DNA of 23,120 nucleotides from Flavobacteriales bacterium (GTDB taxonomy: Bacteria; Bacteroidota; Bacteroidia; Flavobacteriales_D; Cryomorphaceae). Under the pieces are notes generated by a model. The model was not told the DNA's origin. It searched no databases and saw nothing but the letters and a program-made list of their open reading frames with translations. Where the stretch lies: NCBI GenBank assembly GCA_020200995.1, contig JAIVHQ010000002.1, positions 1-23,120 on the forward strand, written 5' to 3'. The position numbers were made by a program, and so were the translations under genes. Positions 4,610 through 13,985 of this stretch are shown here, in pieces (position 1 is the first letter of the stretch; each line of letters starts with the position of its first letter).

Positions 4610-6904
4610 ATGCGCTTTACCGTTGTTTGTTTAATTCTGCTGTCTACAGTTCAGCACGCTTGGGCCCAATCGGCTGTCGGCTCCTGGCGCCCCATGCTCA
4701 ACTACAGTCGTGCCATTGATGTGGCTGAACTGGGCGATGAAATTTTTACCGCCACCCGGAATGCTATTTTCATTTATAACAAGAAAGATAACAGTCTCGA
4801 AACATTGAGCAAGGTAAACGGACTCACCCAAGTGGGGATATCCATGGTCACCGCTGTGCCCAATGAGGGCGTTATTCTGGTAGGTTATGAAAACGGAAAC
4901 CTTGACATTGTGCGGGACCGACAGGTCACTAATTATGCTGACATTCGCAACAGTACCATTCAGGGCAACAAGACCATACGGCATGCAGAGATAGGCCCCG
5001 ATTTTATATACATTTCAACGGGTATCGGCATACTCGCCTTCGATCTCGATCGACGTGAAATCAGAAACACCTACCGCATCACTGCATCGGAAGATGTTTC
5101 GATCAACCAAACAGCTGTCGTTGGCGACACGATTTTCGCAGCGACCCAAAGCGGACTTTACTACGGATCGATCCAATCTGACCTGACTATTTTTTCCAAT
5201 TGGAGCATCGACCTCAGCATTCCCGATCCTTTTGGCAACGTGCGCAATTGTGTCGGGACAGGACCCAACTTACTGATCAATCAGCCGAGTGCTTCCCAAC
5301 CCGGCATTTATACCGGAAAGATTGGACAAACCTGGGAGCTTCAGCTCCAGGCCGATGATATATTGTATGTGCAAGCTGCCGCTGATGGCGCTATTCTAAA
5401 CACCACCGGTGGAGTGATGCTCAGGGGGGCAGATGGTACCAATGTGCTGATTAACTTTATCAACTACAGCGGGCAGACGGCAAGGCCGAGCAGGGCAATT
5501 CAGGGCAGCGACGGTAACCTTTGGATTGCGGATAGAAACTTCGGGCTGGTGAAGAGATCGTCCGATGGAAATTTCGAGTTCATTGCTCCTGACGGGCCCG
5601 GAACCAACGGGTGTTTTTCTCTGACGTATGCGGAGGGAGAGCTTTGGGTGGCTTCGGGTGCTCCGGTTCGGCCGGGAACATGGAGCAACAATTTTAATAT
5701 TGATGGATTTTACAAGTTTGCTGAAGGAAAGTGGACCAATTTTATCCAAATAAATACGCCGTTTCTCAGCAATGAGCTCTTTTTCGATATACCCGAGGTA
5801 TATCGATACCCCGGAAACGAAGAGCGGGTGCTGGTCGGTTCCTATTTCAGCGGTGTGATTGAAGTCATTGACGGAGAGATTGTGAATCACTTCACTGACG
5901 TAAACAGTTCTCTTGAAGGGTCGTACACCCGAGAGGACGGAAAACAATGGATCGCAGCTTCGGGTTTTACTTCTGATGATGAAGGCAATGTATGGATGGT
6001 CACAGTTCGATCTGATGACCCGCTATCCGTATACCGCGCTGATGGTACTTGGGAGAGCTTCGATATTGGTCTGACGCAAACAGATGCGAGCGTTGGCATG
6101 ATCAGAAGCAGGGATGGATATCACTGGATTATGGTGAATAGAAATGGAATCCGCGTTTTCGACCCTGAAACGGGAAATGTCAAAGTGCTCAATGCACAAA
6201 CGGGAAATGGTGGCCTGCCTACAAACGAAGTTTTTGCCGTCACCGAAGACCGCGACGGCGTAATCTGGGTGGGTACCGCTGAAGGTGTTGGCGTATTCTT
6301 CTCGCCGTTTGATGTTTTTTCTGACAATCCGAGCGATGCGCGCCCCATAATTGTGGAGCAAGGAGGGATATTTCAGCCGCTCTTCGAAAATCAGCCCATC
6401 AGCTGCATTACCATTGACGGGGCCAACCGCAAATGGGTGGGAACATTCGGATCAGGGCTTTTTCTCATGTCGGCTGATGGCACTGAGGAAATCCACCGCT
6501 TTACTACAGCCAATAGCCCATTGCTGAGCAATATTATCAATGATGTGGCTGTGAATTCTCAAACAGGCGAAGTGTACATCGCCACCGAAGAAGGCATCAT
6601 GATATACACCTCCGAAGCCACGGAAGGCGGCTTTGAAAATGCTTGTACCACCGTGTTTCCAAATCCTGTGCGTGAGACTTACCAAGGGCCGATCTCCATC
6701 AGGGGCCTCATGCGCGACACTGAGGTGCGCATCACTGACTTGAGGGGCAACCTGGTGGCATCAATTGTATCGGCGGGGGGTACGGCCATTTGGGACGGTA
6801 AGAACCGCAACAATGAGCGCGTATCCACCGGGGTGTATTTTGCCCTCTCTTCTGATGAGGAGGGAAGCAGCACCTGCGTGAGTAAAATCCTTGTTATTAA
6901 ATAG
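4610..6904 (+). CDS. porZ: PorZ-like type IX secretion protein (beta-propeller, CTD)
   Basis: PorZ is a surface protein of the type IX secretion system. In Porphyromonas gingivalis it is part of the attachment complex and delivers anionic LPS to cargo. This protein has 764 residues, close to the P. gingivalis length. A signal peptide covers residues 1-19 (cut after AWA, before QS). Two-component-regulator-type propeller repeats follow, each with patterns such as DGNLWIADRNFGLVKRSSDG, DRDGVIWVGTAEGVGVF and NRKWVGTFGSGLFL. From about residue 675 a C-terminal sorting-type domain follows: VFPNPVRETYQGPISIRG, then DLRGNLVASI, IWDGKNRNNERVSTGVYF and a final KILVIK. The early segment with NAIFIYNKKDNSLETLSKVN matches the PorZ opening rather than a histidine-kinase sensor, and there is no kinase domain. 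It ends in TAG, 4 bp before recO, so the two are likely co-transcribed. Confidence 0.88.
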   Translation: MRFTVVCLILLSTVQHAWAQSAVGSWRPMLNYSRAIDVAELGDEIFTATRNAIFIYNKKDNSLETLSKVNGLTQVGISMVTAVPNEGVILVGYENGNLDIVRDRQVTNYADIRNSTIQGNKTIRHAEIGPDFIYISTGIGILAFDLDRREIRNTYRITASEDVSINQTAVVGDTIFAATQSGLYYGSIQSDLTIFSNWSIDLSIPDPFGNVRNCVGTGPNLLINQPSASQPGIYTGKIGQTWELQLQADDILYVQAAADGAILNTTGGVMLRGADGTNVLINFINYSGQTARPSRAIQGSDGNLWIADRNFGLVKRSSDGNFEFIAPDGPGTNGCFSLTYAEGELWVASGAPVRPGTWSNNFNIDGFYKFAEGKWTNFIQINTPFLSNELFFDIPEVYRYPGNEERVLVGSYFSGVIEVIDGEIVNHFTDVNSSLEGSYTREDGKQWIAASGFTSDDEGNVWMVTVRSDDPLSVYRADGTWESFDIGLTQTDASVGMIRSRDGYHWIMVNRNGIRVFDPETGNVKVLNAQTGNGGLPTNEVFAVTEDRDGVIWVGTAEGVGVFFSPFDVFSDNPSDARPIIVEQGGIFQPLFENQPISCITIDGANRKWVGTFGSGLFLMSADGTEEIHRFTTANSPLLSNIINDVAVNSQTGEVYIATEEGIMIYTSEATEGGFENACTTVFPNPVRETYQGPISIRGLMRDTEVRITDLRGNLVASIVSAGGTAIWDGKNRNNERVSTGVYFALSSDEEGSSTCVSKILVIK

Positions 6905-6908
6905 CGCC

Positions 6909-7631
6909 ATGGAGGTCAGCACTGACGGGATTGTATTGCGCCGACTGCCGTACACCGGCTCCTCAGTAATCCTCTCGATTTATACCCGCAAATTCGGATA
7001 GGTTGCCTTCATGGCACGCGGCATGTCGCGAAAGGGCGGGGCTATGAGCAAGGCAGCCACAGCACCCCTTTCCAGGGTGGAAGTGCTGTGCACCTTTCGG
7101 GAAAACCGCGACATGCAAACCTTGCGAGGGATTCGCCTGAATCCCGATGCCGTGTTTTTTGACGGCCAACCGCAAAAAGCCGCCGTGGCCATGTTTATGG
7201 CTGAGGTGCTCTACAAAACCCTCCGCGAAGAAGCACCTGACGAAGACCTCTTCGCATTTATCGACGAGGCGGTGGCCTACTTTGCCCGCGAGCCTTTCAC
7301 AGCCGATTTTCACCTGATTTTTCTTATGCACCTCACCCGGTATTTCGGTTTCTTCCCTTCCGGAAATCAGGGGTCCGAGACGCCCCGCTTCGACCTCGCC
7401 GAGGGACTTTTTACCTTCCGCGCCGCCACACCCGACGGAAAAGTGCTCGATAACGATCGCTCCGCCTGCCTGTACCGCCTTTCGAAAACCGATTTTGGCG
7501 AAAAGCCGGAGGGCCTCACCAATGTACAACGCCGCCGCCTGCTCGGTGACCTCCTCGTGTATTACTCCCTGCACCTCGAGGGAATGGGTAAGATAAACTC
7601 CCTGTCGGTGCTTACAGAAGTGTTTTCGTGA
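6909..7631 (+). pseudogene. recO: recO interrupted by an in-frame TAG
   Basis: RecO binds ssDNA and SSB and loads RecA with RecR in gap repair. From ATG 6909 the frame reads MEVSTDGIVLRRLPYTGSS and then VILSIYTRKFG, the expected OB-fold N-terminus. It meets TAG at 6999-7001 (codon 31) and continues in the same frame with VAFMARGMSRKGGAMSKAAT to TGA 7631. Both sides match RecO, for example VEVLCTFRENRDMQTLRGIR and HLIFLMHLTRYFGFFPSGNQ, so only one codon is broken; a one-base change to AAG, CAG or GAG would restore it. Total span is 240 codons before the stop, the normal size. A product starting at ATG 7011 would lack the first beta strands of the OB fold. TAG is used as a normal stop by porZ and the DUF4837 gene, so codon reassignment is unlikely. 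Nonsense mutation or base-call error remain. Confidence 0.88.
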
Positions 7632-7671
7632 TCCCGGCACTGCATCTGAACAAAACTTCCACCCGGCCGCT

Positions 7672-7679
7672 TATCTTTG
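7672..7679 (+). promoter_or_regulatory. Promoter of the oligopeptidase gene, -7 element TATCTTTG
   Basis: TATCTTTG matches TAnnTTTG exactly and lies 19 bp before ATG 7699, giving a leader of about 16 nt. It is the same octamer as in the gltX promoter. It separates this gene from porZ-recO. Confidence 0.72.
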
Positions 7680-7698
7680 CCCCCTAAATCAACACCAC

Positions 7699-9825
7699 AT
7701 GCGTCGATCCTTCGCACTTATCCTGATTGCATCAGCTGTGTTTTCGGCGTGTCAATCAGAGAATCAACAACAAAACAAAGATATGCCCATGCCCCCCGTA
7801 GCCGATAAGAAGCCCAAAACTTTTGAAAAACACGGCACCACCTGGACCGATGATTACTTCTGGCTTCGAGAGCGCGAAAACGAAGAGGTGCTCGCCTACC
7901 TCCGCGCCGAGAATGCTTATACCGAAAGTGCAATGAAAGGCGTGGAAGCGCTGCAAGACACGCTCTTTGCCGAAATGAAGGGAAGGATCAAGGAAGACGA
8001 CATGTCTGTGCCTTACACCCTTAACGGATACAGCTATTACACCCGCTACGAGGAAGGTAAGGAGTACCCCTTTCACTGCCGTAAAAAAGTGGGCAACGAA
8101 GCGGAAATGATCATGCTCGACGTCAATGCCCTCGCTGAGCCTTACGATTACTACTCGGCGGCGGGACTTAGCGTGAGCGAGGACAACCGCATTCTCGCCT
8201 TCGGTGAGGATACCCTTAGCAGGCGCATTTACACCCTCCGGTTCAAAAACCTCGAAACGGGGGAGTTCCTCGAGGATGTCATTCCCGGTATCACGGGGTC
8301 GGCGGTGTGGGCCAAAGACAACGCCACCGTATTCTACACCAAGCAAGATCCGCAAACCCTGCGCGCCTGCCGCATTTACCGCCACAAGCTGGGAACTCCT
8401 GCGAGCGACGACGAATTGGTGTATGAAGAAAAGGATGACACTTTTTACGCATACGTGCGCCGCTCCAAGTCGAGAGAGATGATCTTTATCTCTTGCGGCA
8501 GCACCACCACCTCCGAATGGCAGGGCCTTCCCGCCGATGAGCCCTTCGGCGAGTTCAAGGTGATTCAACCGAGACAAAGAGGCCTGGAATACGAAGTGGA
8601 ACACTACGGTGACCATTACTACTTTCTGCACAATCTCGAAGCGCAGAATTTCAAGCTGTCAAAGGCACCGATCAAAAGTCCGACTTCCGAAAATTGGGAG
8701 GACATCATCCCGCACCGAACAGACGTGTTGCTGGAGGGCATTGAAGTATTCAACGATTTTCTCGTTACCGACGAGCGGGAGGGAGGCCTCACGCAGTTGG
8801 TCGTTCGCCCGTGGAGCGGTCTCGACGGAGGCCACAAAATCGTATTTCGCGACCCCGCTTACATGGCCTACACTTCAGCAAATCCCGAATTCGACACCGA
8901 GGTTTTTCGTTACGGATACACTTCGCTCACCACTCCCAACAGTGTGTTTGATTACAACATGCGAACCCGTGAGGCGGAGCTGCTCAAGCAGCAGGAAGTG
9001 CCCGGAGGCTTCGACCCTGCCGATTATGCATCTGAACGCATCATGGTCACCGTGCGCGACGGCGCCGAGGTTCCTGTGAGCATCGTTTACCGAAAGGGAT
9101 TCCAAAAAGACGGCGGCAGCCCACTGTTGCTCTACGGATACGGATCGTACGGCAATTCTATAGACGCCTATTTCAGTTCGGCCAGGCTTAGCCTCCTCGA
9201 CAGGGGTTTTGCCTTTGCGATCGCCCACATTCGCGGCGGCGAAGAAATGGGCCGGCAGTGGTACGAAGATGGAAAGCTGCTCAAGAAGAAGAATACCTTT
9301 ACCGACTTTATCGATTGTGCGGATTACCTCGTTTTAGAGAAATACACCTCGCCCGACAACCTCTTCGCCATGGGTGGCAGCGCGGGTGGCCTGCTGATGG
9401 GTGCTGTGATCAACATGCGCCCTGAACTGTGGAAAGGCGTGGTGGCACAGGTGCCTTTTGTGGATGTGATCAACACCATGCTCGATGCCACCATTCCGCT
9501 CACCACTGGCGAGTACGACGAGTGGGGCAATCCCAATGAGGCCGAATTCTTTCACTACATCCGTAGCTATTCTCCATACGACAATGTCACGACTCAGACT
9601 TATCCGAACATGCTGGTGACCACGGGGCTGCACGACTCGCAGGTGCAGTATTGGGAGCCCGCAAAGTGGGTTGCCAAGCTGCGCGACACCAAAACGGACG
9701 ACAACCTCTTGCTGTTGCACACGGAATTGACCACCGGCCACGGCGGTGCTTCGGGAAGGTTTGCCCGCCTTAAAGAGGTGGCTCAGGAATACGCTTTTTT
9801 ATTGATGATCGCCGAACGGAATTGA
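7699..9825 (+). CDS. S9 prolyl oligopeptidase / oligopeptidase B-like lipoprotein
   Basis: This 708-residue serine peptidase of family S9A has an N-terminal beta-propeller that admits only peptides and a C-terminal alpha/beta-hydrolase domain. The catalytic triad is visible: S561 in GGSAGG, D646 in LHDSQVQYWEP and H681 in GHGGASGR. YWLRER-type and IAHIRGGEEMGRQWYEDGK segments match oligopeptidase B (protease II), which cuts after Lys/Arg, so I favour that over prolyl specificity. Unlike E. coli PtrB, it begins with a lipoprotein signal (MRRSFALILIASAVFSAC, lipid-carrying C18), which places it in the periplasm or on the outer membrane. It has its own promoter at 7672-7679. Its stop lies 2 bp from the stop of the convergent DUF4837 gene, with no terminator hairpin between them. 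Confidence 0.93.
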   Translation: MRRSFALILIASAVFSACQSENQQQNKDMPMPPVADKKPKTFEKHGTTWTDDYFWLRERENEEVLAYLRAENAYTESAMKGVEALQDTLFAEMKGRIKEDDMSVPYTLNGYSYYTRYEEGKEYPFHCRKKVGNEAEMIMLDVNALAEPYDYYSAAGLSVSEDNRILAFGEDTLSRRIYTLRFKNLETGEFLEDVIPGITGSAVWAKDNATVFYTKQDPQTLRACRIYRHKLGTPASDDELVYEEKDDTFYAYVRRSKSREMIFISCGSTTTSEWQGLPADEPFGEFKVIQPRQRGLEYEVEHYGDHYYFLHNLEAQNFKLSKAPIKSPTSENWEDIIPHRTDVLLEGIEVFNDFLVTDEREGGLTQLVVRPWSGLDGGHKIVFRDPAYMAYTSANPEFDTEVFRYGYTSLTTPNSVFDYNMRTREAELLKQQEVPGGFDPADYASERIMVTVRDGAEVPVSIVYRKGFQKDGGSPLLLYGYGSYGNSIDAYFSSARLSLLDRGFAFAIAHIRGGEEMGRQWYEDGKLLKKKNTFTDFIDCADYLVLEKYTSPDNLFAMGGSAGGLLMGAVINMRPELWKGVVAQVPFVDVINTMLDATIPLTTGEYDEWGNPNEAEFFHYIRSYSPYDNVTTQTYPNMLVTTGLHDSQVQYWEPAKWVAKLRDTKTDDNLLLLHTELTTGHGGASGRFARLKEVAQEYAFLLMIAERN

Positions 9826-9827
9826 GG

Positions 9828-10880
9828 CTAAGGTAATAGCCTCGCCTCTTGGGTTTCTGTTTCAGGGAAGGTCACGCCGTCTAAGACCGCCTGTATTTCG
9901 CGGATGTATTCGCGCTTTTTGAAATTGGGGGCGAACACGAATCCCGATACACTCACCACGTAATTGCCATCGTTGCTCACGGTGGTCATACAGGTGAACG
10001 GGCCTCCCATAAATGAGTTTTCTGTGCGCCACAATCCATCGGTGATTAAAGTGTAGCGTTCGTTCTTGGCAATGACTTTAGAAAATGGAGGATACCGGTA
10101 CTCGGTGGTCATGTACGAACCAGGGGAGGGGCCCGGAACGTGGGCTTTCAACACTGAATCGCGTGCGGCCATGACAGCAGCTTCTGTGAGGTCAGCTTCG
10201 CCGCGGTAGGGATACCTGAATAGGAGGAAGCCCTGCACAATTTCATGGGCCACATTTCCCTTGAATTTTGACCGTTCACGCTTAATCCAGACGAAGTTGT
10301 TTTTTTCTTTTGCCAGCTCCGATTCGAGGGGCAGGTTTATTTCAATTCCGAATTTTTCGGCAATCAGAGCATTGAGTTCGGGTTCGGTGAATCGATTATA
10401 CCGCCTTTTTATACGTTCTTTTTCAGTCTGATCGATGATGTTGGCGATTCGCTCGAATTGAGGATATACCATCTCCATGAGTGACATCTTGTCTTTAGCT
10501 TTGACCGTAAATACCAGCTGGTGATTGCTCCATTTATCGCGGATTACTTTGACTCCCTCAGCTTCCTGAGACACTTCTGCATCGACCTTTATCTCTACAA
10601 TGTTTCGGTGGTGCTTAAGCAGGTCGCTCATTTGATCGATTCGAAAGCGCAAAAGCGAGAAGCGCGGCTCCGCTTGCGGGAGTTGGGGAACGTACGTCTC
10701 GAAGACTTGTCGGATGCTGTCGCCTTCGGGCCCGTGCCAGAGCTCGTCTGACATAACGAGCAATACTTCGCCCGATTCGCCTGAGTGGCGAGGCAAACGC
10801 CTTGTTGTTTCCCCATCGCACCCGCTCAGCGCTACAGCAATGAAAAGTATGGCCGGGAAGATCAACTTGTGCATGGTCAT
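9828..10880 (-). CDS. DUF4837 family lipoprotein
   Basis: This 350-residue protein has a type II signal peptide (MTMHKLIFPAILFIAVALSGC, lipidated C21). The rest resembles the DUF4837 family known only from Bacteroidota: an early GEVLLVMSDELWHGPEGDSI segment, a central VWIKRERSKFKGNVAHEIVQ-like region and a final TCMTTVSNDGNYVVSVSGFV-type strand pair. The function of the family is unknown. I chose ATG 10880 because it overlaps the stop of the lytic transglycosylase gene as ATGA, a classic coupled arrangement; an internal ATG at 10874 is the alternative. An open frame extending upstream to 10997 overlaps the transglycosylase gene and is not credible as a start. Ends in TAG. Its link to the transglycosylase gene suggests a cell-wall role, which is inference. 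Confidence 0.85.
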   Translation of the reverse strand: MTMHKLIFPAILFIAVALSGCDGETTRRLPRHSGESGEVLLVMSDELWHGPEGDSIRQVFETYVPQLPQAEPRFSLLRFRIDQMSDLLKHHRNIVEIKVDAEVSQEAEGVKVIRDKWSNHQLVFTVKAKDKMSLMEMVYPQFERIANIIDQTEKERIKRRYNRFTEPELNALIAEKFGIEINLPLESELAKEKNNFVWIKRERSKFKGNVAHEIVQGFLLFRYPYRGEADLTEAAVMAARDSVLKAHVPGPSPGSYMTTEYRYPPFSKVIAKNERYTLITDGLWRTENSFMGGPFTCMTTVSNDGNYVVSVSGFVFAPNFKKREYIREIQAVLDGVTFPETETQEARLLP

Positions 10881-12406
10881 GAAGTGGGCGGAATTTTCAA
10901 TTTTTGTCCCGGGCGAAGCGAATGGCTGCTCACACCCCTGTTCACACGAATAATGTCGTTGGCACTGATACCGGGATACATCCTGGCTATGTCCCAAAGC
11001 GTGTCGCCTGACTGCACGGTATGCGTGCGGTCACTTCCACTAGTCGCCTGTTTTTGAACTGCCGCGGCCACTTGCTTTGGAGCATCTTTGGGAGGTGTCG
11101 TTTCGCCGGGTTTACGCGTTATCGTCTTTTTGATTTCCAGCTTTTGCCCGGGGTATATGCGGTTTCCCCGCACGTTGTTCCATTCGCGCAGTGATGAGGT
11201 CGATACGCCGTAGCGCTGAGCGATCACACCGAGCACTTCACCGCTGCGCACCACGTGGGTTTCCACCACATCTTCGTAAATTTTTCCATCCACCAGTTGG
11301 GGTTCCTCATCGGGCATTTTGTACAGGCTGTCTACATTGGCCAGAAATTCGCCCACGGCCTGCACAGGAAGATACACGTGCGTGCATATCTCTGTTTCAG
11401 GAATGATGTTGCGCTTCATGGCGGGGTTGAGCACTTCCAAAGATTCGACCGTCACACCGGTTACTTTGGCGATCTGATTGAATGAGGTTTCCCTGCAAAT
11501 GTGTACAGTGTCGACTTCCGCGAAAAGGTAAGAGGGCATGGAGGGGTAAATATTGTGGTCAGAAGCGTAGTTCATGACGTAGTTGACCGCAATGAATGCC
11601 GGTACATATCCCCTGGTTTCTCTCGGCAGGTAAGGCCTGATGTCCCAGTAGTCGCGCTTTCCGCCTGATCGGCGTATGGCTTTGTTTACATTGCCCGGCC
11701 CGGAATTATAGGCGGCGAGTACCAGGTTCCAGTCGTCGTACATGCCGTAGAGGAAGAGCATGTATTTGCAGGCTGCAATCGTGCTTTTAAGCGGGTCTCT
11801 CCGTTCGTCCGTGTAAGTGTCTACCTGCAGGCCGTACATTTTTCCCGTTGCGTACATGAACTGCCACAATCCGGTGGCGCCCACACGCGATCGGGCTGAA
11901 GGGTTGAGCGCCGACTCTACGACGGCCAGGTGTTTTAGCTCAAGCGGTATGTTATACTGGTCCAGCTTTTCTTCGAACATCGGATAGTAAAGGGCCGCCA
12001 ATCCCAACACCCGTGAGGTCACATCCCTTCGCTGCTCGGTGTAGAGGTTGATAAACGCTTCTACCGTTCTGTTGTGCTGCAGATCGAAAGGGGTATGGTT
12101 GTTGAGCTTTTGCAGTTTTGCAGCAAGCTCGTCAGAGCTGTATTTCGGGATACTGTCCCACCTGAATCCCAGGGTGTTCAGAATCGCAGTATCGCTTTCA
12201 AAGGCTTGCCAGCGAAATCGTTCCTCCACCCACAGGGCATCCATGGCAGCAAGGGTGGGGTCGTCGGGCAAAATGACCGGCCCTGTCGTGTCAGGTTGGG
12301 CAACGCTCGAAGTATCTCGCTCAGCAGGCATGGCCGAAAACGCATTGAAACTGTTGAAAAACAGAAGTATTGCAAGCGAAAGAAGGATGGACCTCGGTGA
12401 TATCAT
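10877..12406 (-). CDS. Membrane-bound lytic murein transglycosylase with LysM domains
   Basis: The enzyme cleaves the MurNAc-GlcNAc bond of peptidoglycan in the periplasm, forming 1,6-anhydro ends. The 509-residue protein has a signal peptide of about 25 residues (cleavage near NAFSA). An SLT (MltD-like) domain at about 145-270 follows, with catalytic E164 in the VVESALNPSA motif, GLWQFM at 179-184 and AAYNSGPGNV at 231-240. Two clear LysM repeats lie near residues 385-430 (VVRSGEVLGVIAQRYGVSTS) and 460-507 (TVQSGDTLWDIARMYPGISA). A degenerate third lies near 305-350 (ETSFNQIAKVTGVTVESLEV). LysM units bind peptidoglycan. No lipobox is seen, so it is probably periplasmic rather than lipid-anchored. 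It lies 100 bp after gatA and is coupled to the DUF4837 gene through ATGA. The 12407-12506 gap shows no clear TAnnTTTG box. Confidence 0.94.
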   Translation of the reverse strand: MISPRSILLSLAILLFFNSFNAFSAMPAERDTSSVAQPDTTGPVILPDDPTLAAMDALWVEERFRWQAFESDTAILNTLGFRWDSIPKYSSDELAAKLQKLNNHTPFDLQHNRTVEAFINLYTEQRRDVTSRVLGLAALYYPMFEEKLDQYNIPLELKHLAVVESALNPSARSRVGATGLWQFMYATGKMYGLQVDTYTDERRDPLKSTIAACKYMLFLYGMYDDWNLVLAAYNSGPGNVNKAIRRSGGKRDYWDIRPYLPRETRGYVPAFIAVNYVMNYASDHNIYPSMPSYLFAEVDTVHICRETSFNQIAKVTGVTVESLEVLNPAMKRNIIPETEICTHVYLPVQAVGEFLANVDSLYKMPDEEPQLVDGKIYEDVVETHVVRSGEVLGVIAQRYGVSTSSLREWNNVRGNRIYPGQKLEIKKTITRKPGETTPPKDAPKQVAAAVQKQATSGSDRTHTVQSGDTLWDIARMYPGISANDIIRVNRGVSSHSLRPGQKLKIPPTS

Positions 12407-12506
12407 TAGGGGCGGTTTAAGGGGGTTTTATTCCTTTACGCTAATATCCGAAAATGGTTGAACCCGGCCGCAGTTTTAACAAACCCTTTATGGTTTTGAC
12501 GCATGC

Positions 12507-13976
12507 TTAGGAATTACCACTTTGAGTTTTTTCTAACGCCCGCATGCGCATTAAGTTGTGCGAGAAGGAGAGGAGCTTCGCTTCATCGAAAGCCGAGGCC
12601 ATGAACTGGGCGCCGAACGGAAGTCCCGACTCCGTGTGTGTAAACAGCGGCAACGAAACTGCAGGAATGCCCGCGAGGTTGGCGTGCACTGTAAAAATGT
12701 CTTCGAGGTACATCTTGATCGGGTCCTCTGTGTTTGCACCCAGTTTAAAAGCTGTGCCGGGGGTGGTGGGCGAGAGCAGCAGGTCGTATTTGCTCAGCAG
12801 CTTGTCAGTTTTATCTTTCAAAATGCGGCGCACCTTCTGCCCCTTGGCGTAATACGCGTCGTAATAGCCCGAACTCAGCACAAAAGTGCCCAGCATAATG
12901 CGTCTTTTCACTTCCTTTCCGAAAGCTTCCGAGCGGCTTTTGGTGTAGGTCGACTCAATGTCGGTGGCCTGAGGACTTCTGTACCCGTAGTGGATACCGT
13001 CGTATCGGGAGAGGTTAGACGAAGCTTCCGCCGTGGTGAGCACGTAGTAGGCCGGCACCAGGTACTGTAGCTCTTCGATGTGAACGGGTTCAACGGTGTG
13101 GCCTGCAGCGCGCAGTTCTTCAAGGAGCTTCAGGTGGCTTTCGCGCACTTGTTCGTCCAATGAGTTGTTGTCGATACATTCTTCGATGTAGCCGATTTTC
13201 AACGGGGCCTCGCTTTCGCTCAATTGGCTGTATGCCGGAACTTCTGCCGAACTCGAAGTGGAGTCCATAGGGTCTTTTCCGGCGATGACTTCCATTAGGA
13301 TGGCCGCATCTTCCACGGATCGGGCGATGGGGCCGATTTGGTCAAATGAGGAGGCAAAAGCGATCAGTCCGTGGCGGCTTACGCGGCCGTATGTGGGCTT
13401 GAAGCCCACCGTTCCGCAAAAGGATGCAGGTTGACGAATAGAGCCGCCCGTGTCGCTTCCCAGAGCGGCCAGACAGCAATCGGCTGCAACAGCAGCAGCG
13501 CTACCTCCCGAAGAGCCGCCGGGAACGTATTCGGAATTCAAAGGGTTTTTTACCGGGCCGTATGCCGAATTTTCATTCGATCCGCCCATGGCAAACTCGT
13601 CGCAATTCACGCGGCCTATGAAAATGGCATCTTCGGCGAGCATGCGATCCACCACAGTGGAATTGTAAAGTGATTCGAAGCCTTCCAGAATTTTTGAGGC
13701 AGCGCCGACTTTGTGTCCCGCGAAGCAAATATTGTCCTTCAGCGCTATCACCATACCGGCGAGCTTGCCACCTTTTCCTGCAAGGATTTTTTGCTGCACT
13801 TCATCAGCCCGTTCAAGGGCCTCTTCGGCAAAAGTTTCGAGAAATATGTTGTGACTGCGGGTCTCCTCGATGCGCTTGAGGTAGTGCTCTGTAAGTGCTG
13901 TCAGGGTGATCGTTCCGCTTTCTATAGCGCTCCTCACGGAGGTCAGGGTGTTATAATTTTTCAATGCTCCGTTCAA
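12507..13976 (-). CDS. gatA: Asp-tRNA(Asn)/Glu-tRNA(Gln) amidotransferase subunit A
   Basis: GatA releases ammonia from glutamine; the GatCAB complex uses it to amidate misacylated Glu-tRNA(Gln) or Asp-tRNA(Asn). The 489 residues carry the amidase signature with the Ser-cisSer-Lys triad: K80 in ALKDN, S155 in GGSSGGSAAA and S179 in DTGGSIRQPAS. The spacing equals that of characterised GatA proteins. NCDEFAMGGSNENSAYGPV (about 124-142) is typical of GatA and separates it from generic amidases. gatB and gatC are not in the window. The gene starts 9 bp after tatA, so they form one transcript. Presence of gatA fits a genome relying on GltX with indirect Gln-tRNA synthesis, although many Bacteroidota also carry GlnRS. 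Confidence 0.96.
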   Translation of the reverse strand: MNGALKNYNTLTSVRSAIESGTITLTALTEHYLKRIEETRSHNIFLETFAEEALERADEVQQKILAGKGGKLAGMVIALKDNICFAGHKVGAASKILEGFESLYNSTVVDRMLAEDAIFIGRVNCDEFAMGGSNENSAYGPVKNPLNSEYVPGGSSGGSAAAVAADCCLAALGSDTGGSIRQPASFCGTVGFKPTYGRVSRHGLIAFASSFDQIGPIARSVEDAAILMEVIAGKDPMDSTSSSAEVPAYSQLSESEAPLKIGYIEECIDNNSLDEQVRESHLKLLEELRAAGHTVEPVHIEELQYLVPAYYVLTTAEASSNLSRYDGIHYGYRSPQATDIESTYTKSRSEAFGKEVKRRIMLGTFVLSSGYYDAYYAKGQKVRRILKDKTDKLLSKYDLLLSPTTPGTAFKLGANTEDPIKMYLEDIFTVHANLAGIPAVSLPLFTHTESGLPFGAQFMASAFDEAKLLSFSHNLMRMRALEKTQSGNS

Positions 13977-13985
13977 TTGAAAGGG

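Noticed and set aside
6999..7001. TAG as a recoded sense codon (stop-codon reassignment)
   Set aside because: porZ and the DUF4837 gene end in TAG at the expected length, and no suppressor tRNA is seen in the window.
10881..10997. N-terminal extension of the DUF4837 gene
   Set aside because: It overlaps the transglycosylase LysM domain, and the lipoprotein signal begins at 10880.
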